A stretch of DNA of 42,130 nucleotides from an uncultured Lachnospiraceae bacterium (GTDB lineage: Bacteria; Bacillota; Clostridia; Lachnospirales; Lachnospiraceae), in contig CALWRQ010000011.1 in assembly GCA_944383965.1 (NCBI GenBank), positions 1-42,130 of the forward strand, written 5' to 3'. The notes beneath the pieces were generated by a model. It was not told the DNA's origin. It ran no database searches and saw only the letters and a list, made by a program, of their open reading frames with translations. Positions 23,933 through 32,484 of the stretch are shown one piece after another. Both the position numbers and the translations under genes were made by a program. Position 1 is the stretch's first letter. Each line of letters opens with the position of its first letter.

Positions 23933-25298
23933 CAGAAAATTTTGGCTGATGTATGCCGGTGTTCCCCTGCTGGGGCTGGGATTTGTTCTCTGGTATATCA
24001 TGACTGCTACCAGCGACGCGGCGTACTCTGATTATATCCGGCAGATCCTGTCCTATCTGCCGGACGTGTGGAATCCGGAAAAGTTTTTTGTGCCTGACAT
24101 TCTGACAAGGATTCCCGTGAACTTCCCGGTAAGAGCGTTCAATGTGTCTGTGCTGGGATTTTCGGTTACCTTTGACCTGGTGCTGGGCGCTCTGGGACTG
24201 GGATTGGCCGGCCTGGTGCTGGGGGCGTACTGCTTTCACCGGCGTGTGGGAGCAGGATGGTTTCTTCTTCTCATGTTCCTGTTTTACAGTCTGAATAAAT
24301 GGGAAATGCTTACCAACGGAACGGGATGGGTGCATTTTCTTGCATTTGCCGGATTTTATTATCACTATCTGGTGCTGGACAGAGTGGAAACAGGAGAAGG
24401 GAAAAGAGGGGACAGCCTTCGGCTGAAGATTCTTCCCTTTGTGATTACTCTGGGAACGGCCGGACCATACTGCGCCGTATATTCGGGGGTCCTGCTTCTG
24501 ACTTACGGCTTTCTGGCTGTAAAAAAGCGCCGGGAAAAGGGATGCTGGGACCTCTCTTACGGGATCTGGGCGGCCTGTGTGCTGATTCCCCTGATTCTTT
24601 ATATGATCAGCAATTCCATGGCGGTCTATGAACATACGGGGGCCTATACCGGTCCCATGCTGCCGGTGCTTCTGGAACAGCCGGACATGTTTGTGAAATT
24701 TTTCATCAAATCCTTCGGCGGTATGGTAATGGAAAAGGAAACCCTGGAATATGGGGTGAACATGGGATATTTTCCCTATGCCCTTGTTTACGTCATGGGT
24801 CTGGGAGTCATGGCCGCCTATCTGGGAGCCCTGTGGCTGAACGTACGTTTCCGTCTTTATGAACGTACCGTGTTTCCCCTGATCCTGACTCTGGCAGGAG
24901 GAATGAATCATGTGCTGATCCTTCTTTCCCGCTGGATTTTTCTCAGGGATGATTACGGTATGAGCGCCCGTTATGCCCTTCAGTTTCAGGTGGGGATTCT
25001 GGGAATCGTGCTCACCTGCGCGCTGGTCTGGCCGGAGCTCAGAAACCGGGTCTTCAAAGGGCTGATCATTGCCTGGTGTGTGATGATGGCCGCAGGAAAC
25101 GGATTTACGGACTATAAGGAGATCCTCACGGCTCCCGGACGGAAGGCCTGGGGAGAGACGGTGAAGGAAATGGCCGGTCATCTGGAGGATTTTACCGACG
25201 AAGAACTGGAATACCAGTTCCAGTACGGAAGCGGGGAAAAGATCCGTCAGGCCATGAAAATATTGGAAGAAAATCATTTGAATATGTACAGGCAGTGA
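23925..25298 (+). CDS. Polytopic membrane protein, possible GT-C fold transferase
   Basis: A 457-residue protein with about 11 hydrophobic segments, beginning KFWLMYAGVPLLGLGFVLWYIM, followed by an extracytoplasmic loop rich in aromatic and acidic residues (SDAAYSDYIRQILSYLPDVW). The last 70 residues are soluble. Size and topology suit a GT-C transferase or a DUF6056-like protein, but I do not recognise a specific family. The operon position between a GT2 gene and rfbF suggests a role in assembly of the same glycan. Confidence 0.7.
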   Translation: MTDRKFWLMYAGVPLLGLGFVLWYIMTATSDAAYSDYIRQILSYLPDVWNPEKFFVPDILTRIPVNFPVRAFNVSVLGFSVTFDLVLGALGLGLAGLVLGAYCFHRRVGAGWFLLLMFLFYSLNKWEMLTNGTGWVHFLAFAGFYYHYLVLDRVETGEGKRGDSLRLKILPFVITLGTAGPYCAVYSGVLLLTYGFLAVKKRREKGCWDLSYGIWAACVLIPLILYMISNSMAVYEHTGAYTGPMLPVLLEQPDMFVKFFIKSFGGMVMEKETLEYGVNMGYFPYALVYVMGLGVMAAYLGALWLNVRFRLYERTVFPLILTLAGGMNHVLILLSRWIFLRDDYGMSARYALQFQVGILGIVLTCALVWPELRNRVFKGLIIAWCVMMAAGNGFTDYKEILTAPGRKAWGETVKEMAGHLEDFTDEELEYQFQYGSGEKIRQAMKILEENHLNMYRQ

Positions 25299-25350
25299 GA
25301 AGGCATCCGGGTAAGGGATGGACGGGCCTGGGAAGCTGGAGGAAGATATT

Positions 25351-26127
25351 ATGAAGGTAGTAATACTGGCCGGGGGATTGGGAACAAGAATCAGCGAGGA
25401 GAGCCATCTGAAGCCGAAACCCATGGTGGAAATCGGAGAAAAGCCCATTCTGTGGCATATTATGAAATATTATTCTGCGTTTGGATTCCATGAGTTTATT
25501 ATCTGCTGCGGCTATAAGCAGCACGTGATCAAGGAATGGTTTGCGGATTATTATCTCCACAACAGCGATGTGACGTTCGATCTGGCGAACAACCGGATGG
25601 AGGTTCACAACAATTACTCAGAACCCTGGAAGGTGACGCTGGTGGACACCGGCCTGTATACCATGACCGGAGGCAGAATACGCAGAATACGGGAGTACGT
25701 GAAGGACGAGCCCTTTATGATGACCTACGGAGACGGAGTGTGCAACGTGGACCTGGCAGCCCTGAAGGCCTACCATGAAAGCCACGGAAAAACAGCCACC
25801 ATTACCACGGTCAATATCGGCCAGGTAAAAGGGGTTCTGGAAGTAGACGGAAACGGAAGCGTGACTTCTTTCCGGGAAAAGGATGAGAGCGACGGCAGCC
25901 TGATCAACGGGGGCTTTATGGTGCTGAATCCGGAAATCTTTGATTACCTGGACGGAGACGATACTGTTTTTGAGCAGGGACCCATGCAGCGCCTGGCCGC
26001 CGAAGGGCAGCTGAAATCGTTCTATCACGACGGATTCTGGCAGTGCATGGACACTCAGAGGGAAATGAAAAAGCTGGAGGAGCTCTGGCAGAGCGGAAAG
26101 GCACCGTGGAAAATCTGGGAGAAATAA
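25351..26127 (+). CDS. rfbF: Glucose-1-phosphate cytidylyltransferase
   Basis: A 258-residue enzyme forming CDP-glucose from CTP and glucose 1-phosphate. The N-terminus MKVVILAGGLGTRISEESHLKPKPMV contains the pyrophosphorylase signature, then WHIMKYYSAFGFHEFIICCGYKQ and a MMTYGDGVCNVDL metal site, all strongly conserved in RfbF. Start ATG 25351 has GGAGGAAG 6 nt upstream; the frame is open 11 codons further but without a better site. First step of a CDP-dideoxyhexose pathway encoded by this and the next two genes. Confidence 0.95.
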   Translation: MKVVILAGGLGTRISEESHLKPKPMVEIGEKPILWHIMKYYSAFGFHEFIICCGYKQHVIKEWFADYYLHNSDVTFDLANNRMEVHNNYSEPWKVTLVDTGLYTMTGGRIRRIREYVKDEPFMMTYGDGVCNVDLAALKAYHESHGKTATITTVNIGQVKGVLEVDGNGSVTSFREKDESDGSLINGGFMVLNPEIFDYLDGDDTVFEQGPMQRLAAEGQLKSFYHDGFWQCMDTQREMKKLEELWQSGKAPWKIWEK

Positions 26128-26173
26128 ACGGAGCAGTTCCAAAGGAAATCGAAAGTGCAGGAGGAAAAGGGCA

Positions 26174-27229
26174 GTGAATTTACAGGAGTTGGAAGCGTTT
26201 TATAAGGGAAAAAGGGTGCTGGTCACCGGTCATACAGGCTTTAAGGGGACATGGCTGTGCCGGATCCTGACCCTGGCGGGAGCGCAGGTGACGGGGTATT
26301 CTCTTGAGCCCCCTACGGATCCCAGCATATTTGTTCAGACGGGCATGGAACAGACCATGAATTCCGTGATCGGAGATATCCGCGACCGGAACCATCTGAA
26401 AGAAGTGTTTGACCAGGCCAGGCCGGAGGTGGTGTTCCATCTGGCAGCTCAGCCCATTGTGAGGGATTCCTATAAGGATCCGGTGTATACCTATGAAACG
26501 AATGTAATGGGTACGGTAAATATCCTGGAATGCGTCAGACTTACCGGTTCCGTAAAATCCTTTCTGAACGTGACCACGGATAAGGTGTATGACAACCGGG
26601 AGTGGGAGTACGGATACCGGGAGACCGATCCTCTGGACGGATACGATCCCTATTCCAACAGCAAGTCCTGTTCGGAACTGGTGACTCACAGCTATAAAAA
26701 ATCCTTTTTCCAGGGGGGACGGTGCGCTGTTTCCACCTGCCGGGCAGGCAACGTGATCGGCGGCGGAGACTATGCCAATGACCGGATCATTCCGGACTGC
26801 GTCCGTGCAGCTCAGGCAGGAAGGGAGATCGTGCTGAGAAACCCCTATTCCACCAGGCCCTATCAGCATGTGCTGGAACCTCTGGCGGTTTATCTGGAGG
26901 TTGCGGCCAGACAGTATGAGGACAGAAAATACGAGGGATATTATAACGTGGGACCGGATGACTGCGACTGTGTGACCACGGGAGAACTGGCAGATCTGTT
27001 CTGCCGCGGGTGGGGAAATCTCTCCTGGGTCAGCATCCATGACGGCGGCCCTCACGAGGCCAATTTCCTGAAGCTGGACTGCTCCAGGATCAAGGCCGTA
27101 TTCGGCTGGAGACCCAGACTTCATGTGGCCGAAGCCGTAAAGATGACCATAGACTGGACAAAGGCGGCAGCCGCCGGGGAGAATGCCCTGGAGGTTACGG
27201 ACCGGCAGATCCGGGAGTTTTTCCGGTAG
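26174..27229 (+). CDS. rfbG: CDP-glucose 4,6-dehydratase
   Basis: A 351-residue extended short-chain dehydrogenase. It has the NAD motif VTGHTGFKGTWL near residues 16-27, a HLAAQPIVRDSY segment, NVTTDKVYDN, and PYSNSKSCSEL carrying the catalytic Tyr-x3-Lys. It makes CDP-4-keto-6-deoxyglucose. The start codon is GTG at 26174 with GGAGG about 10 nt upstream. It lies between rfbF and rfbH in the canonical order. Confidence 0.95.
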   Translation: MNLQELEAFYKGKRVLVTGHTGFKGTWLCRILTLAGAQVTGYSLEPPTDPSIFVQTGMEQTMNSVIGDIRDRNHLKEVFDQARPEVVFHLAAQPIVRDSYKDPVYTYETNVMGTVNILECVRLTGSVKSFLNVTTDKVYDNREWEYGYRETDPLDGYDPYSNSKSCSELVTHSYKKSFFQGGRCAVSTCRAGNVIGGGDYANDRIIPDCVRAAQAGREIVLRNPYSTRPYQHVLEPLAVYLEVAARQYEDRKYEGYYNVGPDDCDCVTTGELADLFCRGWGNLSWVSIHDGGPHEANFLKLDCSRIKAVFGWRPRLHVAEAVKMTIDWTKAAAAGENALEVTDRQIREFFR

Positions 27230-27251
27230 GAAAGAAAGGAGCAGCAGAATA

Positions 27252-28592
27252 ATGTTTGAACATATGACGGAGCAGGAAGCCAGAAAGCAGATCCTGGATA
27301 TGACGGCGGCTTACTGCAGAGAGTATCATAATAAAAAGAAACCCTTCGAGCCGGGAGACCGGATCTCCTATGCCTCCAGGGTATACGACGAAAAAGAGAT
27401 GGTAAATCTGGTGGACAGCGCCCTGGAATTCTGGCTGACTTCCGGACGGTATACGGATGAATTTGAGAAGAAGCTGGGAGAGTATCTGGGAGTGAAATAC
27501 TGCTCTCTGGTAAACTCCGGCTCTTCCGCCAACCTTCTGGCCTTCATGGCCCTTACCTCTCCCCTTCTGGGAGACAGGCAGGTGCATAAGGGAGATGAAG
27601 TGATCACTGTGGCAGCCGGATTTCCTACCACGGTTACACCCATGCTTCAGTACGGGGCTGTTCCCGTTTTCGTGGATGTGACCATTCCTCAGTACAACAT
27701 TGATGTGAGTGTGCTGGAACAGGCCCTGTCAGAGAAAACGAAAGCGGTGATGGTGGCCCACACGCTGGGAAATCCCTTTGATCTGAAAGCGGTAAAGGAG
27801 TTCTGCAGCCGTCACGGTCTCTGGCTGGTGGAAGACAACTGCGACGCCCTGGGGAGCCGTTATACCATCGACGGAGAAACAAGGTTTACCGGAACCATAG
27901 GAGATATCGGAACATCCAGCTTTTATCCGCCCCACCACATGACCATGGGAGAAGGAGGCGCGGTCTATACAGACAATCCCCTGCTGAATAAGATCATCCG
28001 CTCCTTAAGGGACTGGGGAAGGGACTGCGTATGCCCGTCCGGACGGGACAATCTCTGCGGCCATCGGTTTGACCGCCAGTACGGAGAGCTCCCTCTTGGA
28101 TATGACCACAAATATGTATATTCCCATTTCGGATATAATCTGAAGGCCACGGATATGCAGGCAGCCATCGGCTGTGCTCAGCTGGAAAAATTCCCTTCTT
28201 TTGTGGAGAGGAGAAAGCATAATTTTGCCAGACTGAGACAGGCGCTTGCTCCGGCGGAAGACAGACTGATCCTTCCGGAGCCCTGTCCGGACTCTGATCC
28301 CAGCTGGTTCGGATTCCTGATCACCTGCAGGGAAGGGGTAGACAGAAATCAGGTAGTCCAGGAAGTGGAAGCCAGGGGCATTCAGACCAGAATGCTGTTC
28401 GCAGGCAACCTGATCAAACATCCCTGCTTTGACCGGATGCGGGAGGAAAAGACCGGATACCGGGTAGTGGGAACTCTGGAAAATACGGACCGGATCATGA
28501 AGGATACGTTCTGGGTAGGAGTATATCCGGGAATGACCGATGAAATGATCGACTATATGGCGGCTGCCATCCGGGAAGCCGCAGGACGATAG
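27252..28592 (+). CDS. rfbH: CDP-4-keto-6-deoxyglucose 3-dehydrase (E1-type)
   Basis: A 446-residue PMP and [2Fe-2S] enzyme removing the C3 hydroxyl of CDP-4-keto-6-deoxyglucose. The fold-type I lysine is replaced by His in FYPPHHMTMGEGG (His 228/229), as known for the E1/RfbH family. Cys 197 (EDNCDALGS) and the C-x-C-x7-C set at 259, 261 and 269 match the family's cluster ligands. Start ATG 27252 follows AAAGGAG; upstream codons overlap rfbG. The partner flavin/iron-sulphur reductase (E3, RfbI) and a final sugar reductase are not in the window. Confidence 0.95.
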   Translation: MFEHMTEQEARKQILDMTAAYCREYHNKKKPFEPGDRISYASRVYDEKEMVNLVDSALEFWLTSGRYTDEFEKKLGEYLGVKYCSLVNSGSSANLLAFMALTSPLLGDRQVHKGDEVITVAAGFPTTVTPMLQYGAVPVFVDVTIPQYNIDVSVLEQALSEKTKAVMVAHTLGNPFDLKAVKEFCSRHGLWLVEDNCDALGSRYTIDGETRFTGTIGDIGTSSFYPPHHMTMGEGGAVYTDNPLLNKIIRSLRDWGRDCVCPSGRDNLCGHRFDRQYGELPLGYDHKYVYSHFGYNLKATDMQAAIGCAQLEKFPSFVERRKHNFARLRQALAPAEDRLILPEPCPDSDPSWFGFLITCREGVDRNQVVQEVEARGIQTRMLFAGNLIKHPCFDRMREEKTGYRVVGTLENTDRIMKDTFWVGVYPGMTDEMIDYMAAAIREAAGR

Positions 28593-28602
28593 GAGCAGGG
28601 AC

Positions 28603-29442
28603 ATGGAAGGATACGGACTGGAAAAGGTCCATGAGGCCAATCTGAAGATCCTGGATGAGGTGGACCGGATCTGCAGAAAATATAAGATCCGGTATATGCT
28701 GGACGCAGGAACGCTCCTGGGTGCGGTAAGGCATAAAGGTTTTATCCCCTGGGATGACGATGTGGATATCATCTTTACCAGAAGCCAGTATGAAGCATTT
28801 ATGAAAGTAGCAGGGAGAGAGCTTCCGGAGACCATGGAGCTGATGGATTACAGAAGCCTGCACGGAGGAAAAGGGTTCTACGATTTTACATCCCGGATCC
28901 TTTACCTGCCCAGCAGAAAGCACGAGGATGGGCCGGAAATGGCGTTTTATGACGGAAAGCTGAACCATCTGTGGGTGGATCTGTTCATTCTGGATGAGCT
29001 GCCGGAAGGAAAAACCGCAGCCGCTGCAGTGAGAGGGCTCCAGACTCTGCTTTACGGACTGGCAATGGGGCACAGATATGAACTGGATCTGTCCCGGTAT
29101 ACCGGAGTGTCCAGACCGGCGATCGCTGTTCTGTCCGCCGCAGGACGGTGCCTGCCCATGAAATGGATCTTTGCATGGCAGAGGCGTCTGTCCCTGCTGT
29201 TCAACAGCGGAACACACAGCCGGTATTACGCCAGCAATTATCAGCCGGATTTTTTGTATGTGACCATAGAGAGAAGCTGGGCGGACCGGACCAGTGAGGT
29301 GGAATTTGAAGGACGTATGCTTCTGGCTCCCGCTGATCCGGATAAGGTTCTTACCATGCTGTACGGAGACTACAGGAAGCTGCCTCCCGAGGAGCAGCGG
29401 GTACCGTCTCATTCCAGCATGGAAATCAAGATATACAGGTGA
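28603..29442 (+). CDS. LicD family phosphotransferase (second copy)
   Basis: A 279-residue LicD protein with the core KYKIRYMLDAGTLLGAVRH then GFIPWDDDVDIIFTR, near residues 27-60. It differs substantially from the copy at 4457 outside the core, so it is probably not a recent duplicate. It lies 10 nt after rfbH and 10 nt before the GtrB-like gene. It would transfer a phospho-amino-alcohol (or another CDP- or nucleotide-linked phospho-group) to the glycan made here. Confidence 0.9.
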   Translation: MEGYGLEKVHEANLKILDEVDRICRKYKIRYMLDAGTLLGAVRHKGFIPWDDDVDIIFTRSQYEAFMKVAGRELPETMELMDYRSLHGGKGFYDFTSRILYLPSRKHEDGPEMAFYDGKLNHLWVDLFILDELPEGKTAAAAVRGLQTLLYGLAMGHRYELDLSRYTGVSRPAIAVLSAAGRCLPMKWIFAWQRRLSLLFNSGTHSRYYASNYQPDFLYVTIERSWADRTSEVEFEGRMLLAPADPDKVLTMLYGDYRKLPPEEQRVPSHSSMEIKIYR

Positions 29443-29452
29443 TGAGGACAAG

Positions 29453-30421
29453 ATGAAAACAGTGACCGTGGTGGTGTCTGTCTATAATGAGGAGCAGGCG
29501 CTGCCGGAATTTTATCAGGCGGTAAAAAAAGTGCTGGATAAGATCTCCTGGGATCATGAGCTGCTGTTTGTGAATGACGGAAGCCGGGACGGGAGCCTTT
29601 CCGTGCTGGAAAGACTGGCCGGACAGGACGAACGGGTAAAGATCGTTTCGTTTTCCCGGAATTTCGGTCATGAGGCGGCTATGATTGCCGGACTGGATTA
29701 CAGCAGCGGAGATATGGTGATCTGTATGGATGCAGATCTGCAGCATCCCCCCGAGTGTATTCCGGCCATTCTGGAGGCTGCGGAAGAAGGATTCGATGTG
29801 GTCAATATGGTGCGAACGAGAAACCGGTCTGCAGGGCTTCTCAAAGAAGTGACCTCTGTAGCATTTTACCGTCTGATCAACCTGCTGTCTGATGTGGAAT
29901 TTGAGGCCAACGCCTCTGATTTTTTCGGGGTGAGCCGGAAAGTGGTGGAGGTGCTGCGGAACAGCTATCGGGAAAAAGTGCGTTTTCTGAGAGGATATGT
30001 GCAGAACGTAGGCTTCCGGAAGAAAAACCTGGAATATGAAGCCGGAGTCCGGGTGGCAGGAGAGAGCAAATACAGTATCCGGAAGCTGTTCGCATTTGCT
30101 GTAAATACCATTCTCTGCTTCTCCAACCTTCCGCTGAAGCTGGGGATCTATGCAGGGATTTTTTCCGGAGCGCTGGGCTTTGCAGTAATGATCTATACGG
30201 TCTGGACCTGGATCCGGGTGGGAACACCGGACGGATATGCAACGATTGTGGTGCTGCTCTGCTTCATGTTTGCCATGCTGTTCCTCATTGTGGGGATCAT
30301 CGGAGAGTATATTGCCATTCTGTTTGCAGAGCTGAAAGACCGTCCGATCTATATTGTGGACAGGACGGAAAACATTCACCAGAACCGGGCCATCAGATCT
30401 GAAGGGAATTTGACAAAATAG
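29453..30421 (+). CDS. GtrB/ArnC-like polyprenyl-phosphate glycosyltransferase
   Basis: A 322-residue membrane GT2: VTVVVSVYNEEQALPEFY at the start, LLFVNDGSRDGSL, SRNFGHEAAMIAGLDYSSGD and the metal site ICMDADLQHPPE near residue 90, followed by a GESKYSIRKLF amphipathic helix and two C-terminal membrane helices (about 225-250 and 260-290). This is the GtrB/YkcC/ArnC architecture, which loads undecaprenyl phosphate with a sugar. Start ATG 29453 has GAGGA 7 nt upstream; earlier codons lie inside the LicD gene. It is the last gene of the operon. Confidence 0.92.
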   Translation: MKTVTVVVSVYNEEQALPEFYQAVKKVLDKISWDHELLFVNDGSRDGSLSVLERLAGQDERVKIVSFSRNFGHEAAMIAGLDYSSGDMVICMDADLQHPPECIPAILEAAEEGFDVVNMVRTRNRSAGLLKEVTSVAFYRLINLLSDVEFEANASDFFGVSRKVVEVLRNSYREKVRFLRGYVQNVGFRKKNLEYEAGVRVAGESKYSIRKLFAFAVNTILCFSNLPLKLGIYAGIFSGALGFAVMIYTVWTWIRVGTPDGYATIVVLLCFMFAMLFLIVGIIGEYIAILFAELKDRPIYIVDRTENIHQNRAIRSEGNLTK

Positions 30422-30439
30422 GCAACAAATCGACCTAAT
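30410..30439 (+). promoter_or_regulatory. Possible promoter of the small regulator gene
   Basis: TTGACA at 30410-30415, 18-nt spacer, CCTAAT at 30434-30439. The -35 is exact and overlaps the stop region of the previous gene; the -10 is weak. Confidence 0.4.
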
Positions 30440-30488
30440 TCCCCGTCTTTATCTACTAAACTATTGGTAGAAAGGGGGGATGAAACAG

Positions 30489-30728
30489 ATGACAGTCAGC
30501 GAAGCCACCAGAGAAAGGATCAGGGAGCTTTGCGAGGAACGGAACATAACGGAATACATGCTGATTTATAATGCAGGGATGCCGCCTTCCACTGTAAAAA
30601 GCATAATCAGCGGAAGAAGCAGAAATCCGGGGATCACAAATATTAAGAAGATTACGGAAGGACTGGGAGTTTCCCTCAGAGAATTTTATGATTCGGAAGT
30701 ATTTGAAGATCTGGAGCAGGAAGACTGA
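30489..30728 (+). CDS. Small XRE-family helix-turn-helix regulator
   Basis: A 79-residue protein made almost entirely of an XRE/Cro helix-turn-helix: RIRELCEERNITEYMLIYNAGMPPSTVKSIISGRSRNPGITNIKKITEGLGVSLREF, with recognition helix at about 30-42. I chose ATG 30489 because the AAAGGGGGG ribosome binding site abuts the other possible ATG at 30480 but is 9 nt from this one. A TCTAC/GTAGA inverted repeat at 30452-30471 just upstream could be its operator. It shares a terminator with the convergent transporter gene. Confidence 0.85.
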   Translation: MTVSEATRERIRELCEERNITEYMLIYNAGMPPSTVKSIISGRSRNPGITNIKKITEGLGVSLREFYDSEVFEDLEQED

Positions 30729-30733
30729 AGAGG

Positions 30734-30798
30734 AACTGAAAAGAGAAATGGCGTTCAGCCGGCCGGAGAGCCGCAGAACGCCATTTCTCTTTTCAGTT
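30734..30798. terminator. Shared bidirectional terminator with a 23-bp perfect stem
   Basis: 30734-30756 is the exact reverse complement of 30776-30798, loop 19 nt, with A-rich 5' and T-rich 3' arms (core GAAATGGCGTTC / GAACGCCATTTC). It ends the XRE gene on the plus strand and the BCCT gene on the minus strand, and overlaps the last codons of the latter. Confidence 0.8.
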
Positions 30799-32307
30799 TC
30801 TGACATGATTTTCTTTCAGATAAGCAGACGCATCTTTAAAGAAGCTGGCAATGATCAGCAGGATCACAAAGCCGATGGGGAAGGCAGCTATGATGGAAAC
30901 AGTCTGCAGGTTTGCCATGGAGCTGTCGGAAAAAATCAGTGCCACGGGCAGCAGCATAAGCAGCAGGGACCAGAACAGCTTTACTCTTCTGTCCGGCTCT
31001 TCGTTTGCAGGAAGAGTCCGGTAGGAGTAGATGGAAGCCACGACCGCCAGGGCATCAAAAGAGGTGGCGTAGAAAGTGATCATGGTCAGTGCCAGGAGAA
31101 TCAGGACCAGTGCGGGGAGAGGAAGCGTCTCCAGAATGGCCAGGATGGACTGGTATAAGTCTCCTGTGGACTGATAAAAAGCCATAATGTCTACTTTCCC
31201 CTTCATCTGAAGTCCCAGGCCGTAATTTCCCAGTATGATAAAAGAAGTAAAGGTGCCGGCCAGGCCCCAGAAATATCCACCGAGCACGGTCTGACGGATT
31301 GTGCGTCCCTTGCTGATGGAGCCGATGAAAAAGGGAGCGGCCACACACCAAACCATCCAGTAAGCCCAGTAGAAGATGGTCCAGTTCTGGGGAAAGGAGG
31401 AGGTGCGCAGGGCGTCCGTCCAGGTTGCAAGGGTGAGGAAATTCTGGGTCATAGTTCCCAGTGCGGAAAATCCGGTTTCCACAATATATTTTGCCTCTCC
31501 GCCGCCGAGGAACACGTAAAGCAGCAGGATGAAGAACAGGTAGATGCAGGAGGCAGCCAGCTTTACGATGCCCTGCATTCCGAAATAGATCGCCGTTGTA
31601 TAGGTGATGCAGATGATCAGCAGAATGGCTACGGTAAGCAGATTGCTCTCAGGAATGTGAAGAACCCGGCTGATGGCCAGGGAAAGCAGGGGAGTGGCCA
31701 GGGAAAAGGTAGTGGCAGTTCCGGCCAGCAGTGCAAAAAGGGCCAGCAGATCAATGAGCTTTCCCAGGGGACCGTCGGTGTGCTTTCCCAGAATCGGGCG
31801 GCAGGCTTCGGAATATTTCTGCTTGTTCCGGCTGCGGACATGAAGCATGAAGCCAAAAGCTACGGCCAGAGTCATATAGAAGCTCCAGGGGATGGGACCC
31901 CAGTGGAACAGGGGAAATACGGAGGCCCATTCCTGAATTCCTCCCAGATCTTCAATGTGAGGTTCGGAAGCGTAGAGCATCCACTCACAGAGTGAATAGA
32001 AAAGAATATCAGCAGCCAGACCGGCAGTAAACATCATGGATCCCCATTTGAAATTGGAGTAGAGGGGCTTGTCCAGATTTCCCAGCCGAATGGAGCCGTA
32101 TCTGGAAAAAGCAATATAGAGTGAGCAGAAAAATACACCCAGACCGATCATCAGATAGTAAACGCCGAAGGTATCGCCCAGAAAAAAACGGATGGATTCC
32201 AGCGTATGAGCGGAACTCTCAGGAGAAATCAGGAACATGGCGCATAACAGCAGAACACACAGAAAGGGAATGAGCGTAACAGGCCAGTCGATTCGTTTAG
32301 ACAGCAT
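30793..32307 (-). CDS. BCCT family transporter (betaine/choline/carnitine type)
   Basis: A 504-residue, 12-helix secondary transporter for quaternary ammonium compounds. LFHWGPIPWSFYMTLAVAFG in TM4 retains the aromatic box (two Trp and a Tyr), and GSISKGRTIRQTVLGG marks the conserved loop after TM8. In TM8 the usual Trp-Ala-Pro-Phe-Val-Gly run is changed to WCVAAPFF, so substrate or coupling may differ from OpuD/BetP. Start ATG 32307 has AAGGAGG 6 nt upstream; a TTG 7 codons earlier lacks such a site. The promoter is at 32357-32385. Confidence 0.92.
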   Translation of the reverse strand: MLSKRIDWPVTLIPFLCVLLLCAMFLISPESSAHTLESIRFFLGDTFGVYYLMIGLGVFFCSLYIAFSRYGSIRLGNLDKPLYSNFKWGSMMFTAGLAADILFYSLCEWMLYASEPHIEDLGGIQEWASVFPLFHWGPIPWSFYMTLAVAFGFMLHVRSRNKQKYSEACRPILGKHTDGPLGKLIDLLALFALLAGTATTFSLATPLLSLAISRVLHIPESNLLTVAILLIICITYTTAIYFGMQGIVKLAASCIYLFFILLLYVFLGGGEAKYIVETGFSALGTMTQNFLTLATWTDALRTSSFPQNWTIFYWAYWMVWCVAAPFFIGSISKGRTIRQTVLGGYFWGLAGTFTSFIILGNYGLGLQMKGKVDIMAFYQSTGDLYQSILAILETLPLPALVLILLALTMITFYATSFDALAVVASIYSYRTLPANEEPDRRVKLFWSLLLMLLPVALIFSDSSMANLQTVSIIAAFPIGFVILLIIASFFKDASAYLKENHVRN

Positions 32308-32356
32308 AGAAGCCTCCTTTTTGTTCAAAAAGAAATAAAATTAAAATATATTGAAC

Positions 32357-32385
32357 ATATTATCATTCGTGCCGGGAAAAATCAA
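32357..32385 (-). promoter_or_regulatory. Sigma-A promoter of the BCCT gene
   Basis: Minus strand: TTGATT (plus 32380-32385), 17-nt spacer, TAATAT (plus 32357-32362) with extended TG one base upstream. Confidence 0.65.
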
Positions 32386-32426
32386 GGGGAAAATGTGAAG
32401 ATTTTCTGACTTTTTTTAAAAACCCC

Positions 32427-32455
32427 TATAAAAAAAACGGGACTTCCGATATAAT
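32427..32455 (+). promoter_or_regulatory. Promoter of the lipoprotein gene
   Basis: Exact TATAAT at 32450-32455; the -35 at 17-nt spacing (TATAAA at 32427-32432) is weak. Transcription would start near 32462, just before the AAGGAGG ribosome binding site. Confidence 0.55.
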
Positions 32456-32484
32456 ACTAGAGCAGAAAAAGGAGGACATGCCCA

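Noticed and set aside
23799-25448. Long open frame of about 550 codons on the minus strand
   Set aside because: It lies opposite a membrane protein with clear hydrophobic helices, has no recognisable domain and is rich in His, Gln and Ser, as expected from antisense reading of this codon usage.
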